From: Spirochaetia bacterium
Lineage (GTDB): Bacteria; Spirochaetota; Spirochaetia; Treponematales; Breznakiellaceae
Assembly (NCBI GenBank): GCA_026002045.1
Contig: BOAV01000089.1
Span: 1-10,219, forward strand
DNA: 10,219 nucleotides
Direction of reading: 5' to 3'
The stretch's first letter is position 1; each line of letters starts with the position of its first letter. The notes beneath the pieces are model-generated. The model ran no database searches. It saw nothing but the letters and a program-made list of their open reading frames with translations, and had not been told where the DNA came from. The position numbers and the translations under genes were made by a program. Below, piece after piece: positions 1-6,023 of this stretch.

Positions 1-7
1 CCGCGCC

Positions 8-48
8 CACGTTAGGCAAGAGCCGCGTAGCGGATTTTGCCTAACGTG
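8..48. repeat. Inverted pair of integron-type core sites (hairpin)
   Basis: A perfect 12-bp inverted repeat, CACGTTAGGCAA at 8-19 and its complement at 37-48, encloses a smaller CCGC-gta-GCGG stem at 23-33. The arms contain the 7-bp cores GTTAGGC (11-17) and GCCTAAC (39-45), which fit the attC consensus GTTRRRY and RYYYAAC. The second core is also the left end of the attC-like site at 39-207, so 11-17 is probably the edge of a neighbouring attC site lying mostly outside the window. Only about 21 bp separate the two cores, which leaves no room for a gene. Confidence 0.55.
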
Positions 49-207
49 AAAGCTATACGACGTTTTTGCGGTTGCGATAAAGGAAACCGCAGGTTTCCAG
101 CAACCGCAAAAATGTGCCGGAGAAAAACCCCACAAAGGCCGAAGGCCGACTGGGGTTTTTCGTAGGCCAAGCCGCTACTGCGGCGCAGCGTATAGCGTAT
201 GTTAGGC
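39..207 (-). repeat. attC-like site (integron cassette recombination site)
   Basis: The element is bounded by GCCTAAC (39-45) and GTTAGGC (201-207), which match the RYYYAAC/GTTRRRY cores of attC sites. Just inside lie complementary L-box-like segments GCTATACG (52-59) and CGTATAGC (189-196), separated from the cores by 6 and 4 nt. The interior holds two further hairpins: a 13-bp stem at 63-75/100-112 with an inner GGAAACC/GGTTTCC stem, and a 10-bp stem GAAAAACCCC/GGGGTTTTTC at 122-131/152-161. At 169 bp it is longer than the usual attC range. The cores are symmetric, so orientation is inferred only from the sense of the cassette gene at 276-968, which would place this site downstream of it on the minus strand. 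The 13-nt stem could also act as a terminator. Confidence 0.6.
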
Positions 208-229
208 GATGCAAAAGTCCGCTACGAAG

Positions 230-251
230 CCGCCCGCATGGACGCGGGCGG
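230..251. terminator. Possible transcription terminator hairpin downstream of the cassette gene
   Basis: CCGCCCGC (230-237) and GCGGGCGG (244-251) form a perfect 8-bp GC stem with a 6-nt loop, 25 bp past the stop codon of the minus-strand gene ending at 276. A TTTT run follows on the plus strand (255-258). On the minus strand no T-tract follows directly, so its use as a terminator for the minus-strand gene is uncertain. It could instead be part of cassette secondary structure. Confidence 0.35.
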
Positions 252-275
252 GGCTTTTATGGGTGCCCTTTAATT

Positions 276-968
276 TTACAATTTTGGTTTCCCCAGTTTT
301 GCTTTTGATGTTTTTTGATACACATTAAAGCCAATGGCAACATACGGCTTTATTCCAAAAAAAGAATTGGTTATCCAACCACTTGATTCCCTTTTTGTAT
401 TTGTCCAATTATCATTGGTCGAATCTACTGTCCTATAAGTTGCAAAATCATATGATAATGTTGTTCCGACATCAATAAATATTGAATCTGTCAAATCAAA
501 TTTTAATCCAATATCCCCGCCTATTCCAAATGAATATCTGGCATCAGTTGCTTTAACATCGTTGTCTACCTTATTGAGCAGAAAATACATATTAAAATTC
601 GGGCCAACGCCAAAATGAAGGTTGAGTTTTTTATTTAACTCATGACGGAAACCAACGCCCATAAGAAAATCGGCCTGATCAATAGGGCTATAACCGTTTT
701 CAATATTATTTACTACGGGAAACATAAGCCCATAATTGAAAAAGAACCCTATCTTACTTTGATTATAAAAACCATAGCCGCTAAAATTAACACCAGGAGA
801 ACCTGAATAAAAATTGCCAATATCGTCCCCAATGTTAAAATTATTCCCCCAGTTAAATCCCACTGAAAGCCAAGACGTTTCAATTCTTTCTTTCTCAGTA
901 TCTTCCTGGGCAAATACCATGAAATTCATACAAGCCAAAAAACCAAGTAAAGCAATCAAACGTTTCAT
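276..968 (-). CDS. Exported beta-barrel-like protein of unknown function (cassette gene)
   Basis: A 230-residue protein starting at ATG 968, chosen because an AAGGAG ribosome-binding site lies 6-7 nt upstream and the protein then opens with a clear signal peptide (KR, hydrophobic residues 4-19, likely cleavage after Ala20). The longer open frame to 1046 has no such support. The mature part is rich in alternating aromatic/hydrophobic and Gly/Asn residues (WLSVGFNWG, SGYGFYNQS, GVGFRHELNKKLNLHFGVG, GGDIGLKFDL), as in small outer-membrane beta-barrels. It ends with IKPYVAIGFNVYQ and a basic tail. I do not recognise a named family. An upstream AT-rich stretch with TATAAT (997-1002, minus) may carry the promoter. 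The gene is visibly more AT-rich than everything else in the window and lies between two attC-like sites, which suggests acquisition as a mobile cassette. Its molecular function is unknown. Confidence 0.75.
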   Translation of the reverse strand: MKRLIALLGFLACMNFMVFAQEDTEKERIETSWLSVGFNWGNNFNIGDDIGNFYSGSPGVNFSGYGFYNQSKIGFFFNYGLMFPVVNNIENGYSPIDQADFLMGVGFRHELNKKLNLHFGVGPNFNMYFLLNKVDNDVKATDARYSFGIGGDIGLKFDLTDSIFIDVGTTLSYDFATYRTVDSTNDNWTNTKRESSGWITNSFFGIKPYVAIGFNVYQKTSKAKLGKPKL

Positions 969-1037
969 CACAAACTCCTTTTTAGTGGTATATATAATTA
1001 TATAACACTTTTCATAAAAAATCGTTACAAATTTTTT

Positions 1038-1079
1038 CGGCGCCACGGATGGCGCCGTTCCATTCCGAACCAGTTCGGA
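1038..1079. repeat. Two small hairpins upstream of the cassette gene
   Basis: CGGCGCC (1038-1044) pairs with GGCGCCG (1051-1057) around a 6-nt loop, and TCCGAA (1064-1069) pairs with TTCGGA (1074-1079) and is followed by CTTTTGTTT on the plus strand. The second resembles a weak plus-strand terminator. They lie between the attC-like site at 1090 and the gene start, in the cassette leader. Confidence 0.35.
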
Positions 1080-1089
1080 CTTTTGTTTC

Positions 1090-1196
1090 GCCTAACGTGA
1101 AAGGTTTGCGACGTTTTGGCCGCCCGAATAAGGGCTTGCGAAGCAAGACCAGGGCGGACAAAATATGGGTGGAGTGAGGCGTGGGAGCCTTTAGGC
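1090..1196 (-). repeat. Second attC-like site with one degenerate core
   Basis: It starts with GCCTAACGTGAAAG (1090-1103), identical over 14 bases to the start of the attC-like site at 39. After a variable stretch, GCGACGTTTT and a GGCCGCCC/GGGCGG pairing mirror the layout of the first site. The far end reads TTTAGGC (1190-1196) instead of GTTAGGC, so the core has lost the G at which integrases cut. The 107-bp length is in the attC range. On the minus strand this site would precede the gene at 276-968. Confidence 0.5.
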
Positions 1197-1199
1197 GAC

Positions 1200-1366
1200 C
1201 TAGTGTTCTGTCTTATTCAAATGACATAACAAAAATACCAAGACATAACCACAGAGAATTTACACAGAGTGCACAGAGAATACCAAATAGACTTCAAATT
1301 CCACCTTATTTTCTTCACTCTCCGTGTCCTCTGTGGTTATGTCTTCTGTTTAGGACAGAACACTAG
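1200..1366. mobile_element. MITE-like nested palindromic element
   Basis: Perfect 13-bp terminal inverted repeats CTAGTGTTCTGTC (1200-1212) and GACAGAACACTAG (1354-1366) bound a 167-bp element with no gene. Inside is a second perfect 17-bp inverted repeat (1240-1256 / 1329-1345) built on AACCACAGAG, with further CACAGAG-like units. The core motif TAACCACAGAG...CTCTGTGGTTA recurs at 9748-9851, so the inner palindrome is an interspersed repeat and the outer ends look like a separate transposon-type boundary. The element abuts the attC-like site on one side and a truncated transposase start on the other. The terminal CTAG or TA could be the target duplication, but this cannot be decided from one copy. 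Confidence 0.6.
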
Positions 1367-1484
1367 TCGATCTAATATCTGGTCGATCAGATCCTTCTCC
1401 TTCGGTTTGCGTGTACTAGCCATCTTTACTCCCTTGGTATTTCTACCACGTTTTGGCTATTTACACAAACTTCAGGACAGGCTC
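1337..1484 (-). pseudogene. Truncated 5' end of an IS256-like insertion sequence
   Basis: On the minus strand 1484-1460 reads GAGCCTGTCC followed by TTTGTGTAAA, a pattern typical of IS256-family (mutator-type) ends. It is followed by a GGGAG ribosome-binding site (1429-1433) and ATG at 1423. The reading frame gives MASTRKPKEKDLIDQILD, a plausible transposase N-terminus, and then runs straight into the MITE-like palindrome, where it stops at 1337 after 28 codons. No catalytic part of a transposase remains in the window. The IS256 assignment rests on the end sequence and on position only, so it is tentative. What is clear is an intact start region with ribosome-binding site whose downstream gene is missing. 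Confidence 0.45.
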
Positions 1485-1485
1485 A

Positions 1486-1520
1486 GACTTCGACAACCAA
1501 CCGGGTTGTCGAACAAGTCT
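1486..1520. repeat. Palindrome TTCGACAACC/GGTTGTCGAA
   Basis: A perfect 10-bp inverted repeat, TTCGACAACC (1489-1498) and GGTTGTCGAA (1504-1513) with a 5-nt loop, is extended by AGACT (1486-1490) and AGTCT (1516-1520). It lies immediately outside the putative IS256-like end and may be an interspersed repeat that served as the insertion target. It encodes nothing recognisable. Confidence 0.45.
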
Positions 1521-1564
1521 AATATACTTTTCTCCGACCAGGGACATTTTTACCGAAAATCCAT

Positions 1565-1597
1565 CTGTAAAGGCTTCTTTAAAAAACGTTTTTACAG
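1565..1597 (-). terminator. Weak hairpin downstream of the flavin reductase gene
   Basis: CTGTAAA (1565-1571) and TTTACAG (1591-1597) are inverted and enclose the self-complementary AAAAACGTTTTT (1582-1593). It begins 12 bp past the stop of the minus-strand gene ending at 1609. The stem is AT-rich and lacks a clean T-tract outside it, so a terminator role is only a possibility. The rest of 1521-1608 shows nothing else. Confidence 0.25.
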
Positions 1598-1608
1598 GAT
1601 TGAATTGT

Positions 1609-2187
1609 CTACTTCTTCGCAAGCAGACTTACTATCTCCCCAATATACATGCGGTGGTAATTCTTGCCGCCGTAGGACTTTTCGATTGAAGCGGGATCGA
1701 GAAACGCAACGGGATCAAAGTCGTGGGTGTAGAGCTTGCGGCAGACAATGATCTCCGATGCTTCCTTAAATCCCACCGCCCCCGCAGCCTTACCTCCCGC
1801 AAGGCTGCCGTCAAACACGATGGGGCTCAGCCCCGCCCCGGCGGCCTTGTCAATGTCCCGGCCGGATTTTTCGCCGCAGAGGGAGAGGGCATCGTGGTAT
1901 TTTTTATCGAAGAATGAAAGGGTGAAAAGGGGATTGTCGTTGGCAAAGCCGAAGGTATGCCGTGAGGGCCGGATAAACATGAATGCCACATCCCGTGCCC
2001 AGAGAACTCCCAAGCCGCCCCAGGAGGCGGTCATGGTATTCCAGTCCCCGGCGCCGCCTGCCTGGGCGTTGCCCGCAGTAATAAGCATCCACCCGCTCCC
2101 GATCCGTTCCGAGGGGGAACCGGGAAATTCCCGGATACTCTTTTCAACCCAATTACTGTCAGCAGGAATAACCGCTTTCTGTTTCAC
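1609..2187 (-). CDS. Flavin reductase-like, FMN-binding split-barrel protein
   Basis: A 192-residue protein of the flavin reductase-like/flavoredoxin type. The family binds FMN in a split beta-barrel and carries out NAD(P)H- or thiol-linked flavin reduction or acts as a small electron carrier in the cytoplasm. The diagnostic stretch is NTMTASWGGLGVLW (residues 50-63), followed by FIRPSRHTFGF (71-81) and a FTLSFF strand (88-93), all characteristic of the FMN phosphate and isoalloxazine contacts. Length fits the family. The start is GTG at 2187, supported by AAAGGAG (2194-2200) 6 nt upstream; no in-frame ATG is better placed. It lies 141 bp downstream of pgi on the same strand, but a palindromic repeat separates them, so co-transcription is doubtful. 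The specific donor and partner are not determinable. Confidence 0.85.
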   Translation of the reverse strand: MKQKAVIPADSNWVEKSIREFPGSPSERIGSGWMLITAGNAQAGGAGDWNTMTASWGGLGVLWARDVAFMFIRPSRHTFGFANDNPLFTLSFFDKKYHDALSLCGEKSGRDIDKAAGAGLSPIVFDGSLAGGKAAGAVGFKEASEIIVCRKLYTHDFDPVAFLDPASIEKSYGGKNYHRMYIGEIVSLLAKK

Positions 2188-2228
2188 AATACACTCCTTT
2201 TAATCACAATGCAATGAAGAATATTTTT

Positions 2229-2317
2229 AACCGCAAAGGCGCCGAAGGCGACAAAGGAGGGAGAATTTCCATATTTTTCCCTTCCCCCCTTCGCGCGCCT
2301 TAGTCGCCTTTGCGGTT
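2229..2317. repeat. Palindromic interspersed repeat (AACCGCAAAGGCG type); possible terminator
   Basis: Perfect 13-bp arms AACCGCAAAGGCG (2229-2241) and CGCCTTTGCGGTT (2305-2317) are followed inward by AAGGCG (2244-2250 region) and CGCCTT (2296-2301), and a purine-rich/pyrimidine-rich pair. The whole 89 bp can fold into one long hairpin. It fills the gap between pgi (stop 2329) and the flavin reductase start (2187). A T-rich stretch follows on the plus strand and TTAAAAATATT on the minus strand, so it may end transcription of pgi. Confidence 0.6.
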
Positions 2318-2328
2318 TTATTCTCTTT

Positions 2329-3909
2329 TTATATCCCCAAAATTTTGCTGTACGCGTCCAGCACGGAATCCCCGGAGTTACCGGCGAGTACTTTCTTGGT
2401 CAGGATTTTCCCCAGTTGGACCCCTTCCTGATCAAAGCTGTTGACGTTCCACACAAAGCCCTGGAACATCACTTTGTTTTCAAAGTGGGCCAGAAGGGCG
2501 CCCAAAGCCTTCGGGGTAAGCCGCTTGCCGTAAATGAGGCTGGAGGGGCGGCCGCCGGGGAATTCCTTGTTCCGGTCGCTGTTACTGCTCCCCTTGGCAA
2601 AGGCCGCAATCTGGGCGGCAAGGTTCGCCTTGAGCTTGGTCTGGCTCACCGAGCCGTCAACGGAGACATCGTCCCCGCGCTGGCTTTCGGTAAAGCCCAC
2701 GAACTGGAGGGGCACAATGTCGGTGCCCTGGTGGAGGAGCTGGTAGAAGGAATGCTGGCCGTTGGTTCCCGGCTCGCCGAAGACCACGGGGCCCGTGGAA
2801 TAGGCTACGGGCTTTCCGTCCCGGTTGACCCGCTTGCCGTTGGATTCCATGTCAAGCTGCTGGAGGTGGGCGGGGAAACGGGACAGGGCCTGGCTGTAGG
2901 GCAGCACCGCAGTGTAGGGGTAACCCAGAAAATTCCGCTCCCACACGCCGATGAGTGCATCCAGAAGGGCGGCGTTTTTGAGGATATCCGGCTCCAGGGC
3001 GGCCTTGTCCGCCTCGTGGGCCCCGGCAAGGAAGTCCCTGAAAACATCGGGGCCAAAGGCCAAAGACAGAATGACCCCACCGACACCGGAGGACGAGGAA
3101 TATCGGCCGCCGATGAAATCATCTATATAGAAGGAATCAAGGTATGCGGGGTTATGGGCCAGGGGGCTGGTTTCACTGGTGACCGCCACAATATGCTTGC
3201 TGGGGTCCAGACCCGCCTTCTTGAGCTTATCCTTGACAAAGAGCTCGTTGGACAGGGTTTCCTGGGTGGTGCCGCTCTTGGAAACCAGCACGAAAAGGGT
3301 CTCTTCAAGAGGGACTGCGGCGCACACCTGGGAAGCATCGTCGGGGTCCACATTGGAGATGAACCGGGCGTGAAGTTTCAGCTTGCCCTCGGCGGCGGCC
3401 CAATTTTCCAGGGCCAGGTAGATAGCGCGAGGCCCCAGGTCCGATCCGCCGATGCCGATCTGCACTGCCGCCTTAAAGGCCTTCCCGGTAGAGCCCTTTA
3501 TCTTCCCGGCATGGACATCGGCGGCAAAAGCGCCCAACCGGTCCAGTTCCTTGCGGTAGAATTCGCCGATGTTTTTCCCTTCGTGGATCACGGGCTTCCC
3601 CAGTTCACCCCGCAAAAGCTGGTGCAGCACCTTCCGCTTTTCGCCGGTATTCATCACTTCCCCGTCCAGCAGGGCCTTATACTTCCCGATCAGTTCCTGC
3701 TCATCCGCAAGTTCCTGAAGGATCTTCAGTACCCCATCGTCTACAGCCTTGGCCGCCCAGGAATAGGTGAGCCCCGCCGCAATGGGGGTCAGGCTCTTCT
3801 CCACACGGGCGGCGTCAAGCCGGGAACCGAAATCGAATTTCTTCCCTGCCGGGGCAAGGGCCAGCAGCTTCCGGTAAGCCGCAGTCTGATCAAAATCGTT
3901 ATACTGCAT
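2329..3909 (-). CDS. pgi: Glucose-6-phosphate isomerase
   Basis: Interconverts glucose 6-phosphate and fructose 6-phosphate in cytoplasmic glycolysis/gluconeogenesis. The 526-residue product has the full set of family motifs in order: IGIGGSDLGP (151-160), phosphate-binding SKSGTTQET (210-218), signature 1 DFIGGRYSSSSGVG (264-277), catalytic Glu355 in QLDMESNGK, GTNGQHSFYQ with His386, and signature 2 FDQEGVQLGK (492-501) with catalytic Lys501. Signature 2 has Gln where many bacterial enzymes have Glu (GVE), a tolerated-looking change away from the lysine. Length matches the roughly 530-residue spirochaete enzymes. The start at ATG 3909 has AAGAGG (3916-3921) 6 nt upstream; the open frame runs 32 codons further up to 4005 without support. 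It is divergent from the hydrolase gene at 4047, with a 137-bp shared promoter region. The gene appears complete and functional. Confidence 0.97.
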   Translation of the reverse strand: MQYNDFDQTAAYRKLLALAPAGKKFDFGSRLDAARVEKSLTPIAAGLTYSWAAKAVDDGVLKILQELADEQELIGKYKALLDGEVMNTGEKRKVLHQLLRGELGKPVIHEGKNIGEFYRKELDRLGAFAADVHAGKIKGSTGKAFKAAVQIGIGGSDLGPRAIYLALENWAAAEGKLKLHARFISNVDPDDASQVCAAVPLEETLFVLVSKSGTTQETLSNELFVKDKLKKAGLDPSKHIVAVTSETSPLAHNPAYLDSFYIDDFIGGRYSSSSGVGGVILSLAFGPDVFRDFLAGAHEADKAALEPDILKNAALLDALIGVWERNFLGYPYTAVLPYSQALSRFPAHLQQLDMESNGKRVNRDGKPVAYSTGPVVFGEPGTNGQHSFYQLLHQGTDIVPLQFVGFTESQRGDDVSVDGSVSQTKLKANLAAQIAAFAKGSSNSDRNKEFPGGRPSSLIYGKRLTPKALGALLAHFENKVMFQGFVWNVNSFDQEGVQLGKILTKKVLAGNSGDSVLDAYSKILGI

Positions 3910-4004
3910 TTTTAACCTCTTAATACTGAATATTTGCATAAAGATATGACAAGAAGCTGATTTGTACAAGCGGACAAAATTCCGCGCTGTGTCAAAATCA
4001 TACA

Positions 4005-4034
4005 TTGACAGGGGATCGGTAAAGAAGTTATCAT
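4005..4034 (+). promoter_or_regulatory. Sigma-70-type promoter of the hydrolase gene
   Basis: A consensus -35 TTGACA (4005-4010) and TATCAT (4029-4034, five of six matches) are spaced 18 bp apart. Transcription would begin near 4041, only about 5 nt before the ATG at 4047, so the message would be almost leaderless. This fits the absence of a Shine-Dalgarno sequence there. ACAGGG (4008-4013) and CCCTGT (4037-4042) form a dyad bracketing the -10 element and could be an operator. Confidence 0.6.
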
Positions 4035-4046
4035 TTCCCTGTAAAT

Positions 4047-6006
4047 ATGAAAAAATTAGTCAAACCACTCATGGCTTTTTGTGTTTGTATCCTCTTGGTG
4101 ATCCTTTCCATGTGTATTGCCGCCTGGGTGCAGACCGATTTCGGCAAGATCCGGGTGAGTACCGGTTCTTTTGAAACCGCGGACCAAAGGGCCGGGGACG
4201 CCCCCGGCAGTATTGCCTATAAGCTGTATGTCCCCGCCGGGGCCGACGCTTCCCATCCCGTGCCGGCGGTGCTGGTCATGCACGGCTATCAGAACGACAA
4301 GGAAACCTCCGCCGCCTACGGCATTGAGCTTGCCCGGCGGGGCATTGCGGCCCTGTCGGTGGACCTCTACGGCCATGGGAACACTACCCTGGGTATGCGC
4401 TTCCGGGGCTGGGGCCGGGCGAAGCTGACCAACCTTGATAAAACCGTTTCCGGGCCAAAGCGTTTTCTTATCATGATGACCTTCAGTATCATGGATTTCT
4501 TTAAGCCTGAAATTTCTGCGGGGATTAAGGACAGTTCCATGGGGGGCAATGACGCCTACCGTTTCCTCCAATCCCTGGACTTTGTGGATGCAGATAGGAT
4601 CGGCATTACCGGCCATTCCATGGGAACCTGGGCGTCCTGGTCCACCGGGGCGGCCTTTCCCGGCCATCGGGCAATTGTCCTGCAATGCGGGGAGCTCTTT
4701 CCCCCCCGACTACTACGATGCGACCTCGGTGAAGTTTAACAATGTGCTGCTGCTCCAGGCCCGGTATGATGAATTTGACTATTTCCGGGACTACCAAAAG
4801 AATGTGATCGGCCTTGAGAAAACGCCCCTCCGCTACCGGGATTTTATGGGGCAGAGCGCGCCGGTGGACTGGAACCGCACCTACGGTTCCTTTGCGGAGG
4901 GTTCCGCCCGGCGTATGGAACTGCTGCAAACCAACCACCGGCTTACCACCCACGACAGCCGCGCCCTGACCGCCGCCATGAACTGGTTCACCAATGCCCT
5001 GGATGTGAAGCCTTCCCTCGTGGGCTCAAATCATATCTATATGATCAAGGAACTTCTGGTTCTTTTGGCCATGCTGGCCGCACTGGTGTCCATGCTTCCC
5101 CTCTGTCTGCTTTTAACCAGACTGCCCTTCTTTGCCCCTGTGGTACAGCCCCTGGAAAAGACGGAAAACCTGAAACTCCTTTCCACAAAAAGCCGGTGGA
5201 AGACCGCCATCATTTCCATTTTGGTAAGCGGCCTCACCTTCCCCTTCCTGGGCCAGCTTGGACATGGGCTTATGCCCGTACCGGAAAACATCTTCCGTAT
5301 GACCATCGGCAACGGCTTTATCACATGGCTCACCTTTTTGATGCTGGTGTCCCTGTTTATGCTCCTCCATTGGTATAAAAAGGGCGAGGGTAAAAAGATG
5401 GGGGTGACCCTCTGCGACCTCGGACTTGGGGACAGGGCTGCGCCTGCCAAACTTAACGGACAGGTCATAGGCAAATCAGTTTTGCTGGCCTTTATCCTTA
5501 CCGGCATGATGTATCTCTTGGTAGTCCTGAGCGCCGCAATTTTTCAACTGGACTTCCGGTTTATCTGGCCCTTCTTCCGGCCCTTTACTCCGTCCCGGCT
5601 GGGGCAGTTCTTCGTCTACCTCCCCTTCTACGCGGCCTTCTTTACGGTGAACGCCGGGGTGAAGCTCTACGGTCAATTACGGCTCCCGGAGAAAAAGACC
5701 GCCGCGGGAACCCAGCTTGCCTGGTGGCTCTACAGCGTCTTTATCATGCTGGGTGGGGTGTTCCTCATCGTCCTTATCGAGTATATCCCCTTCTTTCTGG
5801 GGATGGGCCCCGGCGCGGACCTGCTCTTTTCGCCCCTCTTCGGGGGCCCCTTTATGTCGGTGATGATCCTGCTCATCCCCCAGTTTGCGATTTTCTTTTT
5901 CCTCTCCACCTGGCTCTACCGCAAAACCGGCCACATATACCTGGGTTCCTTCATTGTGGCCATACTGGCAAGCTGGGTACTTTCAGGCGGTTCGGCAATG
6001 TTTTAG
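4047..6006 (+). pseudogene. Membrane alpha/beta hydrolase with polytopic C-terminal domain, frameshifted
   Basis: Two overlapping frames (4047-4739, and one entered at 4708 and ending at 6006) together encode one protein of about 652 residues; the frame shifts by +1 in the run of seven C at 4701-4707, where six C would restore it. An N-terminal hydrophobic anchor (about 10-28) is followed by an alpha/beta hydrolase domain: VPAVLVMHGYQ strand, nucleophile elbow GHSMG with Ser191, likely acid Asp241 in LLLQARYDEFD, and His302 in the TTHDS segment. Residues 331-648 form about eight membrane helices, giving a hydrolase fused to a membrane domain. Substrate is unknown; small-ester or dienelactone-hydrolase-like activity is a guess. 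As written, only a truncated 230-residue product lacking the acid and His would be made. A sequencing error, slippage-driven phase variation, or true decay are all possible. The start at 4047 lacks a Shine-Dalgarno but has a strong promoter directly upstream. Confidence 0.8.
4701..4707 (+). repeat. Poly-C (C7) tract at the frameshift point
   Basis: Seven consecutive C lie between the codons for Phe218 and the next homologous residue, Asp. Upstream is the 230-codon frame with the GHSMG elbow; downstream the other frame continues the same fold. Losing one C joins the frames. Homopolymeric G/C tracts are known slippage sites in treponemes. Confidence 0.85.
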
Positions 6007-6023
6007 GAGTCGTAAAGAATTTT

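Noticed and set aside
8..207. CRISPR array suggested by several repeated hairpins at the left edge
   Set aside because: The repeated units are inverted cores at irregular spacing and not regular direct repeats with spacers.
114..308. A 64-codon plus-strand frame through the attC-like site
   Set aside because: It is built from the hairpin repeats, lacks a ribosome-binding site and ends antisense to the cassette gene.
1546..1548. A 28-codon minus-strand open frame starting here and passing through the TTCGACAACC palindrome
   Set aside because: No ribosome-binding site, and most of it is repeat and IS-end sequence.
1269..1751. A 160-codon plus-strand open frame crossing the palindrome and the flavin reductase 3' end
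   Set aside because: It runs through repeats and antisense to a real gene, has no ribosome-binding site and no protein-like composition.
2416..3915. A 499-codon open frame antisense to pgi
   Set aside because: It is the complement of a GC-rich gene with full family motifs. Its translation shows no recognisable domain and no ribosome-binding site; it is a codon-bias shadow.
4056..4685. A 209-codon antisense open frame over the membrane hydrolase
   Set aside because: No start signal or recognisable domain. The plus-strand translation has the hydrolase motifs.
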